Origin: Ampullaceana balthica | Taxonomy: Eukaryota > Mollusca > Gastropoda > Lymnaeidae | Assembly (NCBI GenBank): GCA_944989445.1 | Contig: CALYLW010000700.1 | Location: 289,306 to 353,305 of the forward strand | Length of the DNA: 64,000 bases | Direction of reading: 5' to 3' | Shown: piece by piece, positions 11,615 through 21,720 of the stretch | Layout: each line of letters begins with the position of its first letter | How positions within the stretch are numbered: position 1 is the first letter of the stretch | Made by a program: the position numbers and the translations under genes | Notes under the pieces: model-generated | Told to the model about the DNA's origin: nothing | The model's database searches: none | Seen by the model: the letters and a program-made list of their open reading frames with translations, nothing else

Positions 11615-12424
11615 CCTATCACCAGTGGCGGATTTAGGTTTGTCTGCGTGGGGGGGCCAGCAGAATTTCAGGGGGCGCCGCAAAAATTTATTTTTATTCA
11701 TTCACTTAGTATAAATTGTTCTAGGTGCTGAAATAAAATTAATTTGTCTAAATGTCTGGTTCTGCAATGAAGATTAGAAATTTGATATGAGATTCACTCT
11801 TATTGCTATATTTTATTTTGAAAAAAAAACATTTCTGCTCACTTTAAATGTGAGATTTACTTTAATAAGTTTTCATCTTAAAAGACTGCCACTTGCTAGA
11901 CAAAAAGAAACATCTAGTCTTAAGTAGACATGGTTAATCAATTGAATTTATGAAAATGGTAGTTAATTTGGGAGCTGTTATATGTGACAAAATCTAAATA
12001 TCTCATAATCCTTTGTGTTCACTTTCAATTGCTGAATATCCTAGCAGACTTTAACATAGAAAACTCAGCATAATAAGTTTCTAGTCTTTGGGCTAAATAA
12101 AACATCTAAAATGTTTTGATAATGAGGTAGAATTTGATTACATTTTTATAGGCCTCCAATAGTTTGTTGTACTATCTGCAAGATTCATCAGTTTGTTCAG
12201 CTTGCCATAAATAGCAGTGTGAAAGTAACTCAAACAAATAACTAAGTGTTAAATAATAAATGCTGCGTTGATCATTCAAATTAAATTATTTAATATTCTT
12301 TTTGTTTACATCAAACCATTGCAATGAATCTCTTCAATATACAAACAATTGCTCTATATTCAGGAGAGTAATAGGTCACAAATGCAAACAAAATATAATG
12401 TGTTTTAAAAAATGCTAATCCTTA

Positions 12425-12605
12425 TATAAGAAAAGGCAATGTTCTGTCCGGTCATCGATAGCGATTGTTCCCTCAAACACATATGACTCCTACAGCCAAT
12501 CATATTGAACACGTTTACGCGGACGTTCAAAACTAGTTATTTTTGGTGCAGTATCTCTTCCAAGACTTTATTTTGTGTTATGCGCGTTGGGATTTATAGT
12601 AAATC
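12425..12605 (-). repeat. Rep2 interspersed repeat
   Basis: This is the inverted counterpart of 35085-35262. Shared blocks include GTCCGGTCATC, CCTACAGCCAATCATATTGA, GGTGCAGTATCTCTTCCAAG and GGGATTTATAGTAAA. It is non-coding. The family may belong to the same broad class as Rep1, because both carry a TATAAATCCC / GGGATTTATA end. Confidence 0.7.
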
Positions 12606-12839
12606 TGATGCTACAAATAATGAAAAACACAGAGACATTGGTGGAGCGGATTGGTCAAGATTAGTAACACACACACAAAGAGTGCCAATAATATCATACT
12701 AATAAATAAACTAAACAATTTACTTCAGATTTTAAAAAAATAATTCATCATTGCAAGTTTCAGCATCAAACTTTGGGAAAATCAATGAACTTTACACAAA
12801 CAATGATTGTAATTTCCTTAAATAAACATTTAATAATGT

Positions 12840-12955
12840 TTAACATCTAATAAGAATGCAGGACTAAACACAAGCAATGGATAAGCATAGGACGCAATAT
12901 TCTTCTGTATAGAAGGAGCATCTGTAACAGATAAGATACGATACGATAAGATAGA
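12840..12955 (+). mobile_element. LINE 3'-end fragment
   Basis: The sequence GCAGGACTAAACACAA, then AGGACGCAAT, then CTTCTGTATAGAAGGAGC and a GATAAGATACGATA tail matches the 3' end of the LINE at 56717-61988 and its copy at 48461-49017. Only about 115 bp remain, a typical severe 5' truncation. Confidence 0.75.
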
Positions 12956-13325
12956 GCCCTGAGCCCTATATAAATTGCTTTCTACGTGATTTCATTGAAG
13001 CAAAAAGATTTATCGTTGATTCAAAGTCAACGTTCTCAGCTAGATAACGTTCGATTGAAATTAATGCCAATCCAGACTGACGTTCGTTTGTCATTGTTGA
13101 GCGCAAATAATTTTTGATGAGTTTCAATCTACTGAAACTTCTTTCAGCAATAGCACTGCTAACAGGAAGAGTCAAATAAATTTTATAGAGTATTGACAAT
13201 TTCGGGAGACCTGATGCCATGTGTTTTTCAGTCGAGAATGGCTGAAACTTTTTAAGTTGTAGTTCACTAAATAATGATAAATGTATTGTTGCATACAGAT
13301 CTTTGAAGGTATCATATTTCCTGAT

Positions 13326-15245
13326 TAGGGCTGTCAATTTTGTTGAAAAAAGCTGCCCGGGTACCCGTGAAAATTTCGGACGGGTACCCGGGTTACCCGT
13401 TCTAAACTTAAACGTCGCATAATTTTCCCCGTCATGATCGCTATACAATACAATGCAACCTAGCCACCATTCATGCACCTCATTTCACACAGTAGTAGTA
13501 GCCAACGGCTTGCTTCCAGTTACAGTAACATACTATTACTAATGCACTATAATTAACTATAATGCACTAAAAACTTTTATTCAATTCCTGCTGTAAATGC
13601 ATTCGTCATACTCTTAAATGACAATAAACTGAACATGCAAACAAAATGTCTACGGCAATGACGTAATATTCAGTTTCATACCTTTAATGTTAATATCCAC
13701 TTGGCGTCGGTAGTCGATGCTAATGGCGATGAAGGACGCAATACTGCGGTAAATCTCAAGTGATCGTGCTTTGGTCAGTGGTACTGCTTTTGTTGACACC
13801 AAAATATTTCTGATATTGGGTGGATCGGCGGTTTGTTTATCAATATCAATTATATGAATAACGTTCACATGTCGTTTTATCGCGTTGGGTTGCCACCCTT
13901 CACAGACACAATTTAATTACAATGGTTGCATTTTGCCGTGTCGCTGTCAACTTGATTAGCCTGATTCCATACGACGTCTAACCCATCTTGTTAACTTTGG
14001 GTGTATTATTAATATCAATTTTTGGGCTAGGCAAACACGTGTCAATGAATACAAGAAACACACGCGAATGCAAGGGTGTGGGTTATAGCAGTGCTTCTCA
14101 AAGTGGGGGTCCGCGCAAGTTATCAAGAAAGGAGAGAAAAATATAATTATAATCCTCCAATTGCTATCAATAATACCAACCCTATAGAATTTGTCATTTT
14201 TGACAATAAGCAAATAAATGAAAGAAATAAAAGGAAATAAAATAAAAGGAAATATAATTCATTTCGCTACCATGTAAGTACAGGGAAAATAGTGCACCGG
14301 TTCCAGATGCAATGAAAAACATTCCTGCCGGTCCGCAATACAAAAATTTTTGAGAAGCACTGGGTTATAGGAGGGAAGAGAGGAGAGGGGGGGGGAGAGT
14401 AGAAAAAAACGCCATTAGATAGATAGTATCAATCGGTGACCCACGGTCGGCTATTTCAAAGCAAAGTTAGTTCTAAAGCAAGGGTGTTTGAATGAACAAA
14501 AAACAAACACGGCATCTTTCATCTCTGTGCAGTTCATCCTCACAGCCGACGTCTGCCCATCCTACACTGTTAGTAACTATTCAATTTATTAAATTTAAAT
14601 ACTTACGACCTTGTACGAATTATTAGCATCAGTTTTTCTAGGTCACCACGTGTTAATGAACACAAGAAGTAAGGCGGATGTAAGGGGTGTGGGTTATAGG
14701 AGTGAAGGGAGGAGAGGGGGTAAATAAACAATATTAGCTAGTATCAATCGGCGTATTTCAAAGCAAAGTTAGTCAAAGCAAGAGTGTTTTTTTTATTAAC
14801 AAACACAGCGTCTTTCATCTCTAAGCAGTCCATCATTTTTTTTTGGCAGAGGACTTTTGTTTTCGTTATACGATTCTTTTAAAGAACAATTTTTTTAGTG
14901 TGTTGTGCGATTTCTGTTTCAGGTTGAGAGAAAAAAAATATATACCAAAATACATTGTATTTATTGGGACCGTATTTTATTTCCCGTTGACAGATATTTC
15001 CCGTTGACAGATATTTCTCCTTAGAAGTACTTCACAGCATATATTTGAAACAAAAATTTTCATTTGATAAATTGTTTCGCAAGCCAACAATGTAAACACA
15101 AAAAGCCGCATGGGAGCCGAAGTTTGGCCTACGGTTAATATAGACATAGAAGCCACATTTTCACGGGTACCCGGGCGGAATTTTATTACCCGGGTAATCA
15201 CACGGCAACGGGTACCCGGGTCCCGGGTACCCGTTGACAGGCCTA
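13326..15245. mobile_element. hAT-C, non-autonomous hAT element with GGGTACCCGGG subterminal palindromes
   Basis: The ends are TAGGGCTGTCAA at the left and TTGACAGGCCTA at the right, with GGGTACCCGGG blocks close to each end. The flanks are TTCCTGAT at 13318-13325 and 15246-15253, a perfect 8-bp duplication. It interrupts the hAT-B transposase. No transposase-like frame was seen inside. The interior contains a degraded duplication (about 13990-14090 against 14580-14700; both copies share GGGTGTGGGTTATAG) and a nested MITE at 14089-14362. Confidence 0.9.
14089..14362. mobile_element. hAT MITE (CAGTGCTTCTCAAA ends) inside hAT-C
   Basis: It begins CAGTGCTTCTCAAAG and ends TTTTTGAGAAGCACTG. The flanks are GGTTATAG at 14081-14088 and 14363-14370, a perfect 8-bp duplication. 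At 274 bp it has no coding capacity. The ends resemble the CAGTGGTTCTCAAA ends of many animal hAT (Charlie-like) families. Confidence 0.9.
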
Positions 15246-15504
15246 TTCCTGATTCCTTCTTCAAGGTTAATGTCGTGTTTGTAAATTTTGCATAAACTTC
15301 GAAAAGAATCTTTATTTAATATTCTTCCGACATTTGTGATGGATCAATACAATAGAATTAAGTAATTGTGCCCCAAAAGTCATTAAGTCGACTATCTATT
15401 TGTATTTAAAGTGTATCCATGATAGTGAAGTACGTTTCAGATGTAAAGCGTGTGGTTGGATCATCAGCCATTTTATCTCTGCTAAGTTCACCTGCCATGC
15501 TTTT

Positions 15505-16300
15505 CTTTTTTAAATCCTTTATATTAACTCGTTTTGTCTGGTTGTTTGTTTCAACCCTTGATTGCTTGTTTGTCGCCAAAACTTTAGATCAATTTTAACC
15601 CACTTCCTCGTAAGCTAGCGAGCTGAAATTTTGCAGGCAGTTTCGTACCGATGATAAAAACAATGTTTCAAAATTTCAGATCAATCGCATGCACCGTAAT
15701 TAAATTATTGATTTTTTAGATTATTTTATTTATTCCTATGTATCATGTTATTTTTTGAGATAGAGTTTCGCGGTGCGTATTATATTGAACAACCTTTCTG
15801 TCGCGCAATAAGGTGCGTATTTTATTGACAACTCTTTTTAACTCGTGGTGTCTGGTTGATTGCTTACTTGTCGAGAAAACTTTGGATCGATTTTTAACCC
15901 ACTGCCTTGTAAGCTAGCGAGCTTAAATTTTGCAGGGAGTTTTGAGCCGATAATAAAAACGATGTATCAAAATTTCAGATCGTTCGCATGTACTGTAATT
16001 AAATTATAGAATGTTTAGATTATTTTATTTATCTCTATGTATCATGTTAAATTTTTGAGATAGAGTGTCACGGTGCGTATTATATTGAACAACCTTTCTG
16101 TCGCGCAATAAGGTGCGTATTTTATTGACAACTCTTTTTATAAACATATTCCTGATCGGTGGGCATTATATTAAACATGTTTTACGACAAAACTACAACT
16201 TTGTATTTTTGGATGGTCTTGCGCTGCGTTTTATAATGAACATTCTTTTAGTTACGTCTCGTACATAAAGGATTTATAGTCAAAAACTTAGTATTTTACA
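15505..16300 (+). repeat. Rep1 interspersed repeat with duplicated core
   Basis: It runs from TAAATCCTTTATATTAACTCG to ACATAAAGGATTTATAGTC. Two cores (about 15590-15720 and 15890-16030) are each followed by a block CGGTGCGTATTATATTGAAC and TCTGTCGCGCAATAAGGTGC. The two halves are near-identical, so it looks like an internal tandem duplication within one element. Confidence 0.75.
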
Positions 16301-16309
16301 GTTTTTTTA

Positions 16310-16530
16310 AATTAAATCCTTTATATTAACTCGTGGTGTCTGGTTGATTGCTTGCTTGTTTGTCGAAAAAAAACTTTGGATCGATTTTTAACCCACTTCC
16401 TCGTAAGCTAGCTTGCTGAAATTTTGCAGGCAGACTCGTGCCGATGATAAAAACGATGTATAAAAATTTCAGATCGATCGCATTACTGTAATTAAATTAT
16501 TGAACTTTTAGATTATTTTATTGCAATTCA
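16310..16530 (+). repeat. Rep1 partial copy, head-to-tail with the previous one
   Basis: It starts TTAAATCCTTTATATTAACT only about 10 bp after the end of the preceding copy and includes the core up to GTAATTAAATTATTG. It then gives way to the hAT-B transposase remnant. Direct head-to-tail placement is the same arrangement as in the 54396-62508 array. Confidence 0.7.
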
Positions 16531-17239
16531 CTTTTCTTTAGATTCTGATTTAACATCTAGTTTTGAGCCATTTTCGTTAATAAATGATTTGACATCTACA
16601 TTCGGAATTTCAAAAGCTTCATCGCTTCTCATTTCAACAAACTTATTTCTTCAAACATCGATCAATTGTTTTGCAAAGGCGTTGCAAGTAGCTTGATAGC
16701 ACGAAGATAATTTTTGTACAAATAGAATCAGAAAAACAAAAGAATATTGTATTATTAAAACAAATAGTCCCATAGCTTCTGCTCTGACACTTCCTTTATA
16801 TTCTGTTGATTTCCCTGAATCAAGTGTAGCTAGAATAGCAGAGAATGATCCAGCAACTGCATGAACTGCATGTTTACGGCTTGCACATCTTGTATCAGAA
16901 AGTCGTTTTAGAGTATCTGCTGTTGATTCATATTGAGATTTCTGGTGTTCTTTAAGAGTATGTAGACGTGGTAAACTAGACGTAAGGAATGCATACAACT
17001 TTAAATCTGTCCCAAAAACAACTGCACATCACTGTTTACAGACTTTGCTTCCATAGTAGCCAAATTCAAAACATGGGCACAACAATGGGGTGAAAGTTTC
17101 TTTATCTGAGTTTGAAGGCCACTCTTAATTCCAGAGTATGCCTGTCCTCGACAGAGTGTGAAATCAATTTTTCGCTTTTGTAGTTTCGTTAAAATCTTCT
17201 CACCGAATGCGGCAGCATTTTTTAAAATATTTTTTTTAA

Positions 17240-17500
17240 AGTCCCATAAACGGTGGTCGTAGGGCTCCTAATGTTTCCATTAGAACCTACTAGGGGCGGT
17301 GCTTGGTAGACCTTGGTGGGCGCCCCATCTCCCTTCAGTGGAGGACTTTCTTAGCGTTAGTCATTTCATTTTTATTGTGGCTTTAACGGGGGATAGATCC
17401 CACGCCCCTCAGCTTGTGAGGCGAGCTATCCACTATCCAGCCGCTGTTTACCAAAGTATAAAAGCCTATAAATCTTTCCACAACATGTCCTGATTTTAAA
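17240..17500 (-). mobile_element. Possible tRNA-derived SINE
   Basis: The minus strand contains TGGATAGTGGATAGCTCGCC, which resembles an RNA polymerase III A box, and about 35 bases later GTGGGATCTATCCC, a degenerate B box. A foldable CCTCA/TGAGG arm lies between. The segment is GC-richer than its surroundings. No clear 3' tail or target duplication was found. Confidence 0.35.
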
Positions 17501-17858
17501 AAAGTTAACGTAAAGAAACTGACATCTTATCAATTCTAGATATATCAATGGTTGAATCAATAATTAAAGAAAAGAATTGTGCAGACTTTACTTAATTATC
17601 AATTGTCGCCGATAATTCAGATGCGAGTGATTGATTTAAACCAGATATTACAGTTTCGTCATTTTAAATACGATATTTAGCAAGCAGTTTGGTGTTGATT
17701 AGAAGTTTCGTCTATAGCAATCTTTTTTTATGCTCTTGTGGCACATGTTTAGTGTTAATCGAGGGCGTCTTTAGGGGGCGCCATTTCAGACCCAACAGGG
17801 GCGCGGGGGGGCAAGCCGCCCCCCCTGCCCTATAGCTAAATCCGCCACTGCCTATCAC

Positions 17859-17920
17859 ATAACTATTGAACTCTCTAATTTACTTACCACATATATTAGT
17901 GACCACCTCATTTATAAAAA
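17859..17920. repeat. Satellite remnant right of the hAT-B insertion
   Basis: The sequence ACTTACCACATATATTAGT then GACCACCTCATTTAT continues the TTATTGACCACC satellite interrupted at 8972. Confidence 0.6.
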
Positions 17921-17966
17921 AACGGCTTTCGTAATTTTGAGTTTGGCCAAGGGAGGCTTTTGTTTA

Positions 17967-17977
17967 AAATGCGCATG
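17967..17977. promoter_or_regulatory. NRF1-like motif TGCGCATGCGT
   Basis: The palindromic core matches the classical NRF1 consensus found in animal CpG-type promoters. An ATGGCG lies about 155 bp downstream but opens only an 18-codon frame. No gene is supported next to it, so this may be a chance match. Confidence 0.2.
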
Positions 17978-18327
17978 CGTCAAAGCACTTGTCATAATTG
18001 TTTGGGATAACTCGTGAGCCCAAGTAATTTCCGTAAATAATAAAACAATAATAGAAAAAATTCCCGTTTAGGTGGATTCCAGGAAACAATGCGTGTTCTT
18101 TCCGCTGCTAAGTTTCGTGACCAAAACAATGGCGAAAACAAGACATAAAACGACACTCCAGGGAGTGCAAAACGTGATTCATTAGATTGGAATGTAGGGG
18201 AGTAGATTAGCCGGTGGGTGTCATATTAGGATTTGGGGTGTTTGCAGCGGCGTAGCGTGGGTACGTCCCGCCCGGGGCAGAACCGAAATTTGCCGCCCCC
18301 CCCTCGAAAAATATGTTAATGCTATAA

Positions 18328-18719
18328 GGTCAGTCCATAAATGACGTCACGCACTTATATTTGTGAAGATGTGTGACGAGGAGGAAAGGGGGGGGTTAAG
18401 AATTGTTACGTCACGTGAAAACACGCTACTCTAAATCAAAGTTCCACTTAAATATTCGATTTCTTACTAATTTTTATTACGTTTTACATGGATTCACGCG
18501 TGTTACGATATTACAGTGCAGTCTTACACTAAATGCATACTAAAATGACAATAAATTGATTTGAAACATGCTCATTTTCAAATAGAAAATAGGGGGAGGG
18601 GTCACAGCTTTGTGATGTCAATTTGGAGGGGAGGTCTAAGTTTTTGTGACGAAGTGTGACGAGGGGGTGGGGGCGGGGGGAAATCGACCAAAATCGCGTG
18701 AAGTCATTTATGGACGGCC
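18328..18719. mobile_element. MITE-like element with GTCCATAAATGACGTCACG ends
   Basis: The left end GTCCATAAATGACGTCACGC and the right end (complement GTCCATAAATGACTTCACGC) are inverted repeats. The middle contains TCACGCGTGTTACGATATTA. Matching but end-truncated copies are inside hAT-A (about 11130-11550) and its second copy (about 57942-58320). The ends contain the ATF/CREB consensus TGACGTCA. No coding capacity. Confidence 0.7.
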
Positions 18720-19668
18720 TCTAAAGTAAAGATACCAGGTAGTCTTTAAGAGAAAATAAAAATAAGGACACAATACATTTGTGTGTTATAAATCAAGAGA
18801 AAAGCTTCATTTCTTGAATAAAATTGAAGTTTTATGTTTTTCCTCATTGCACAATCTTTCATGTATCAATGTTTTCAGCCATACCATGCTCAATAGCCAA
18901 AATATCTATTGATTAGATAATCTTGGTGTATTCATTATTGATCTTAATTAATTTTTATTAACTTAATTTTAGAGAATCTATTTTAACACATTGCATTATT
19001 TAAGACATTGTTCGAATTAATGATATTTTTTAGAAGGGTAACTTCTAGCCTAAATATCTTTAAAAAACTTGAATAAATTAACTGGTCATTTATTTTTTTT
19101 ACCTGTGGGGTTCAAATATTCCTTGTTTGACAATGACACGTGAGATATTTTGTATACTCTAATTTGAAGGCAAAATTTCAAAGCCCTGTATATTAGCTGG
19201 TGTACGAAAATCGTATCTGTTTTCTAAATTCGATATAACTGCCAAAAACTCACATGAATTTCTACAGTAATCTCATGTTATTATGAAGAATAAAACTTTC
19301 CACATAAAATCTTATTAAATGTCAAAGCATCCTTTAGTATTCCATTAGTTTCTCTGTGAGAAGTCTCTGTTAAGCACTTTTGAACACTATACGTTAGTAA
19401 ATAATTTCGGGCATCTTTGATATAAATCATAAATTAGAAAATAAAAAGATTTCATTGTGACTATCAAAGTTCCTTCGTCTGTTCGTGTGTTGAGCTTTTT
19501 GTCTGCATCTATCAATTCTTCTATAGCTTTAGAAATAACCTCAAAATAGCTCAATGGTATATTAACTTTTTTGTATCCTGATTTCCGTTTAATGCATTGC
19601 TTGTAGAAGCAATTTGATATTCCAAACGAAGGATGGACATTGAAAAGAATGCGTAACAACGTTCTAGT

Positions 19669-20368
19669 GTACTAAAACAGTAAGAGTTAGAGAGTTCGTT
19701 TCAGTAGGCGTATCATGTAAATGTACTAAAACAGTAAGAGTTAGAGAGTTCGTTTCAGTAGGCGTATCATGTAAATGTACTAAAACAGTAAGAGTTAGAG
19801 AGTTCGTTTCAGTAGGCGTATCATGTAAATGTACTAAAACAGTAAGAGTTAGAGAGTTCGTTTCAGTTGGTGTATCATGTAAATGTACTAAAACAGTTAG
19901 AGTTAGAGAGTTCGTTTCAGTAGGCGTATCATGTAAATGTACTAAAACAGTAAGAGTTAGAGAGTTCGTTTCAGTAGGCGTATCATGTAAATGTACTAAA
20001 ACAGTAAGAGTTAGAGAGTTCGTTTCAGTAGGCGTATCATGTAAATGTACTAAAACAGTAAGAGTTAGAGAGTTCGTTTCAGTTGGTGTATCATGTAAAT
20101 GTACTAAAACAGTTAGAGTTAGAGAGTTCGTTTCAGTAGGCGTATCATGTAAATGTACTAAAACAGTAAGAGTTAGAGAGTTCGTTTCAGTAGGCGTATC
20201 ATGTAAATGTACTAAAACAGTTAAAGTTAGAGAGTTCGTTTCAGTAGGCGTATCATGTAAATGTACTAAAACAGTTAGGTTAGAGAGTTCGTTTCAGTAG
20301 GCGTATCATGTAAATGTACTAAAACAGTTAGAGTTAGAGAGTTCGTTTCAGGAGGAGTAGCATGTAAA
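19669..20368. repeat. Minisatellite, 54-bp unit, 13 copies with higher-order pattern
   Basis: The unit starts GTACTAAAACAG, contains GTTAGAGAGTTCG and ends GTATCATGTAAAT. Diagnostic variants (TAAGAG or TTAGAG; TAGGCG or TTGGTG) show that units 2-5 are repeated as units 6-9. This is a 216-bp higher-order repeat inside hAT-F. Confidence 0.93.
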
Positions 20369-21550
20369 CAAATGAACTTTTTGTGCGAGATTTGACATTG
20401 ACATTTAATTTTTTGCATTTTTCTTTAACTCCAGCAAACTTTTCAGCCTCTGCAGCTCATTATTTTAAGATCATCATTTATTTAAAATCATTTTAGAAAT
20501 GTCGTTAGAACCTCTTGCAACTTTGTTTTGTTCTTTATCAATAGCTTATTCTTTTTATCCAATCTATGATTCTTTCCTATTGCAAAAAAAAGAATTGGTA
20601 ATGTTGAGCACTTGTTCAAGAGTGGCTACTTTTGTGTTTGTGTGTGGCAAGTTTTAATTCCATTAGATAAGCAATTTTATTCATCATTTTTTTTTATTCC
20701 ACAAAATAAATTCATTAAAATTCAAATAATTTTGCTTTGAAAGAAAAGACCATATAACTAGACCATATAACTAGACCATATAACTTCGCCAACAACTTTG
20801 TTCCAGTAGTTTACCTACGTTAAAATCTATTAAATGTACCAGCACATAATTGTCATGTTCGTACACTACTTCAGCCCCAATGTTTTTCAGCTCAGTAGCA
20901 TTAGTTTTAGAAATCTTTAGATTAATAAAAGAATGGGAGTTTGAAATTGTATCATTAGAAACATCTACGTATTTTAATATAGTTTCTTCCTTTAAAAAAA
21001 AGAGAAGTATGTTGGTTTTTTTTAAATTTTATTTTGTTAAACGTTATTATAAAGTAATTTATTTTTAGAAGCTAATGAACAAAGAGGAATTTGCCGCAAC
21101 AATGTGCCGCTCGGAAAATTCGATTGGCTCATGTTCCAAATTGATAGGGTACAGTAAGATTTGCTTTTACAGCAGGAAAAGCTGTAAAATTTAAAGAACC
21201 AATGAAGTTGATACCACATCAGGCTCTGATTTTTCAGAACAGTAACATTAGTATAAGAAGAATTAAAGACGTTCTGGCAGTTGAAACGTTCACATGCTTG
21301 ATTATATTTCCTTTATTTATTTTTATTAATTTCTTATTTGGCTGTTTTTTTTATTTCGATTAAAAGCTCCACTTTCTTATAAAATTTTAATTGTTAGAAA
21401 TTATATTTAAACACTACTAGGAATTTTCCGCCCCTGGCAAAGTGCCGCCCGGGGCAGTCGCCCCCCCCTGCCCCCCTCGTTACGCCACTGAGTGTTTTTC
21501 TCGAATAAGAGTAAGCTGCAGTGCTTAAGATAAACATACGGCTTTTATTA

Positions 21551-21720
21551 TTAGGATTTGGGGCGTACGATTTGTATATGGGGTGTAGGATTTGTATATG
21601 GGGCGTAGGATTTGTATATGAGGAGTAGGATTTGTATATGAGGAGTAGGAATTTTATCTGGTGCGTAGAATTTGTTTAAGGGGCGTAGGATTTTTTATCT
21701 GGGGCGTAGGATTTGGGGAT
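21551..21720. repeat. Minisatellite, 20-bp unit, 8 copies
   Basis: The unit is GGGGCGTAGGATTTGTATAT with variants, one copy being 21 bp. A related TTAGGATTTGGGGTG lies left of hAT-F at 18226-18240, so hAT-F may have inserted at the edge of this array. Confidence 0.85.

Larger units (their letters stand above)
12966..17240 (-). pseudogene. hAT-B transposase remnant, interrupted by later insertions
   Basis: The C-terminal end at 12966-13325 (minus strand) reads SSAIAERSFSRLKLIKNYL followed by TNERQSGLALISIERYLAE, a textbook hAT dimerisation domain. The frame is then broken by hAT-C (13326-15245) and resumes near 15254-15500. Rep1 copies fill about 15505-16530. Upstream coding pieces lie at 16651-16998 (LSDTRCASRKHAVHAV) and about 17010-17220, where CRGQAYSG and CCAHVLNLA-like residues of the DUF4371 core can be read. 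Frameshifts and stops make it a pseudogene. Confidence 0.8.
11623..17850 (-). mobile_element. hAT-B DNA transposon, heavily invaded
   Basis: The left end is CAGTGGCGGATTTAG and the right end is its exact complement, CTAAATCCGCCACTG. The flanks are CCTATCAC at 11615-11622 and 17851-17858, a perfect 8-bp duplication. The left copy is shared with the neighbouring hAT-A. Inside are a ZMYM1-like transposase remnant on the minus strand and later insertions: a Rep2 copy, a LINE 3' end, hAT-C with its own MITE, two Rep1 copies and a possible SINE. Confidence 0.88.
18245..21490. mobile_element. hAT-F DNA element
   Basis: The ends are CAGCGGCGTAGCGTGGG at the left and the complement of CAGTGGCGTAACGAGGG at the right, with CGCCCGGGGCAG-type sequence just inside both. 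The flanks GGTGTTTG (18237-18244) and AGTGTTTT (21491-21498) agree at six of eight positions. It holds a nested MITE (18328-18719), a 54-bp array and AT-rich sequence. A 90-codon minus-strand frame at 19387-19659 and a readable minus-strand stretch near 20800-20990 may be remnants of its protein, but I recognise no transposase motif in them. Confidence 0.75.
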
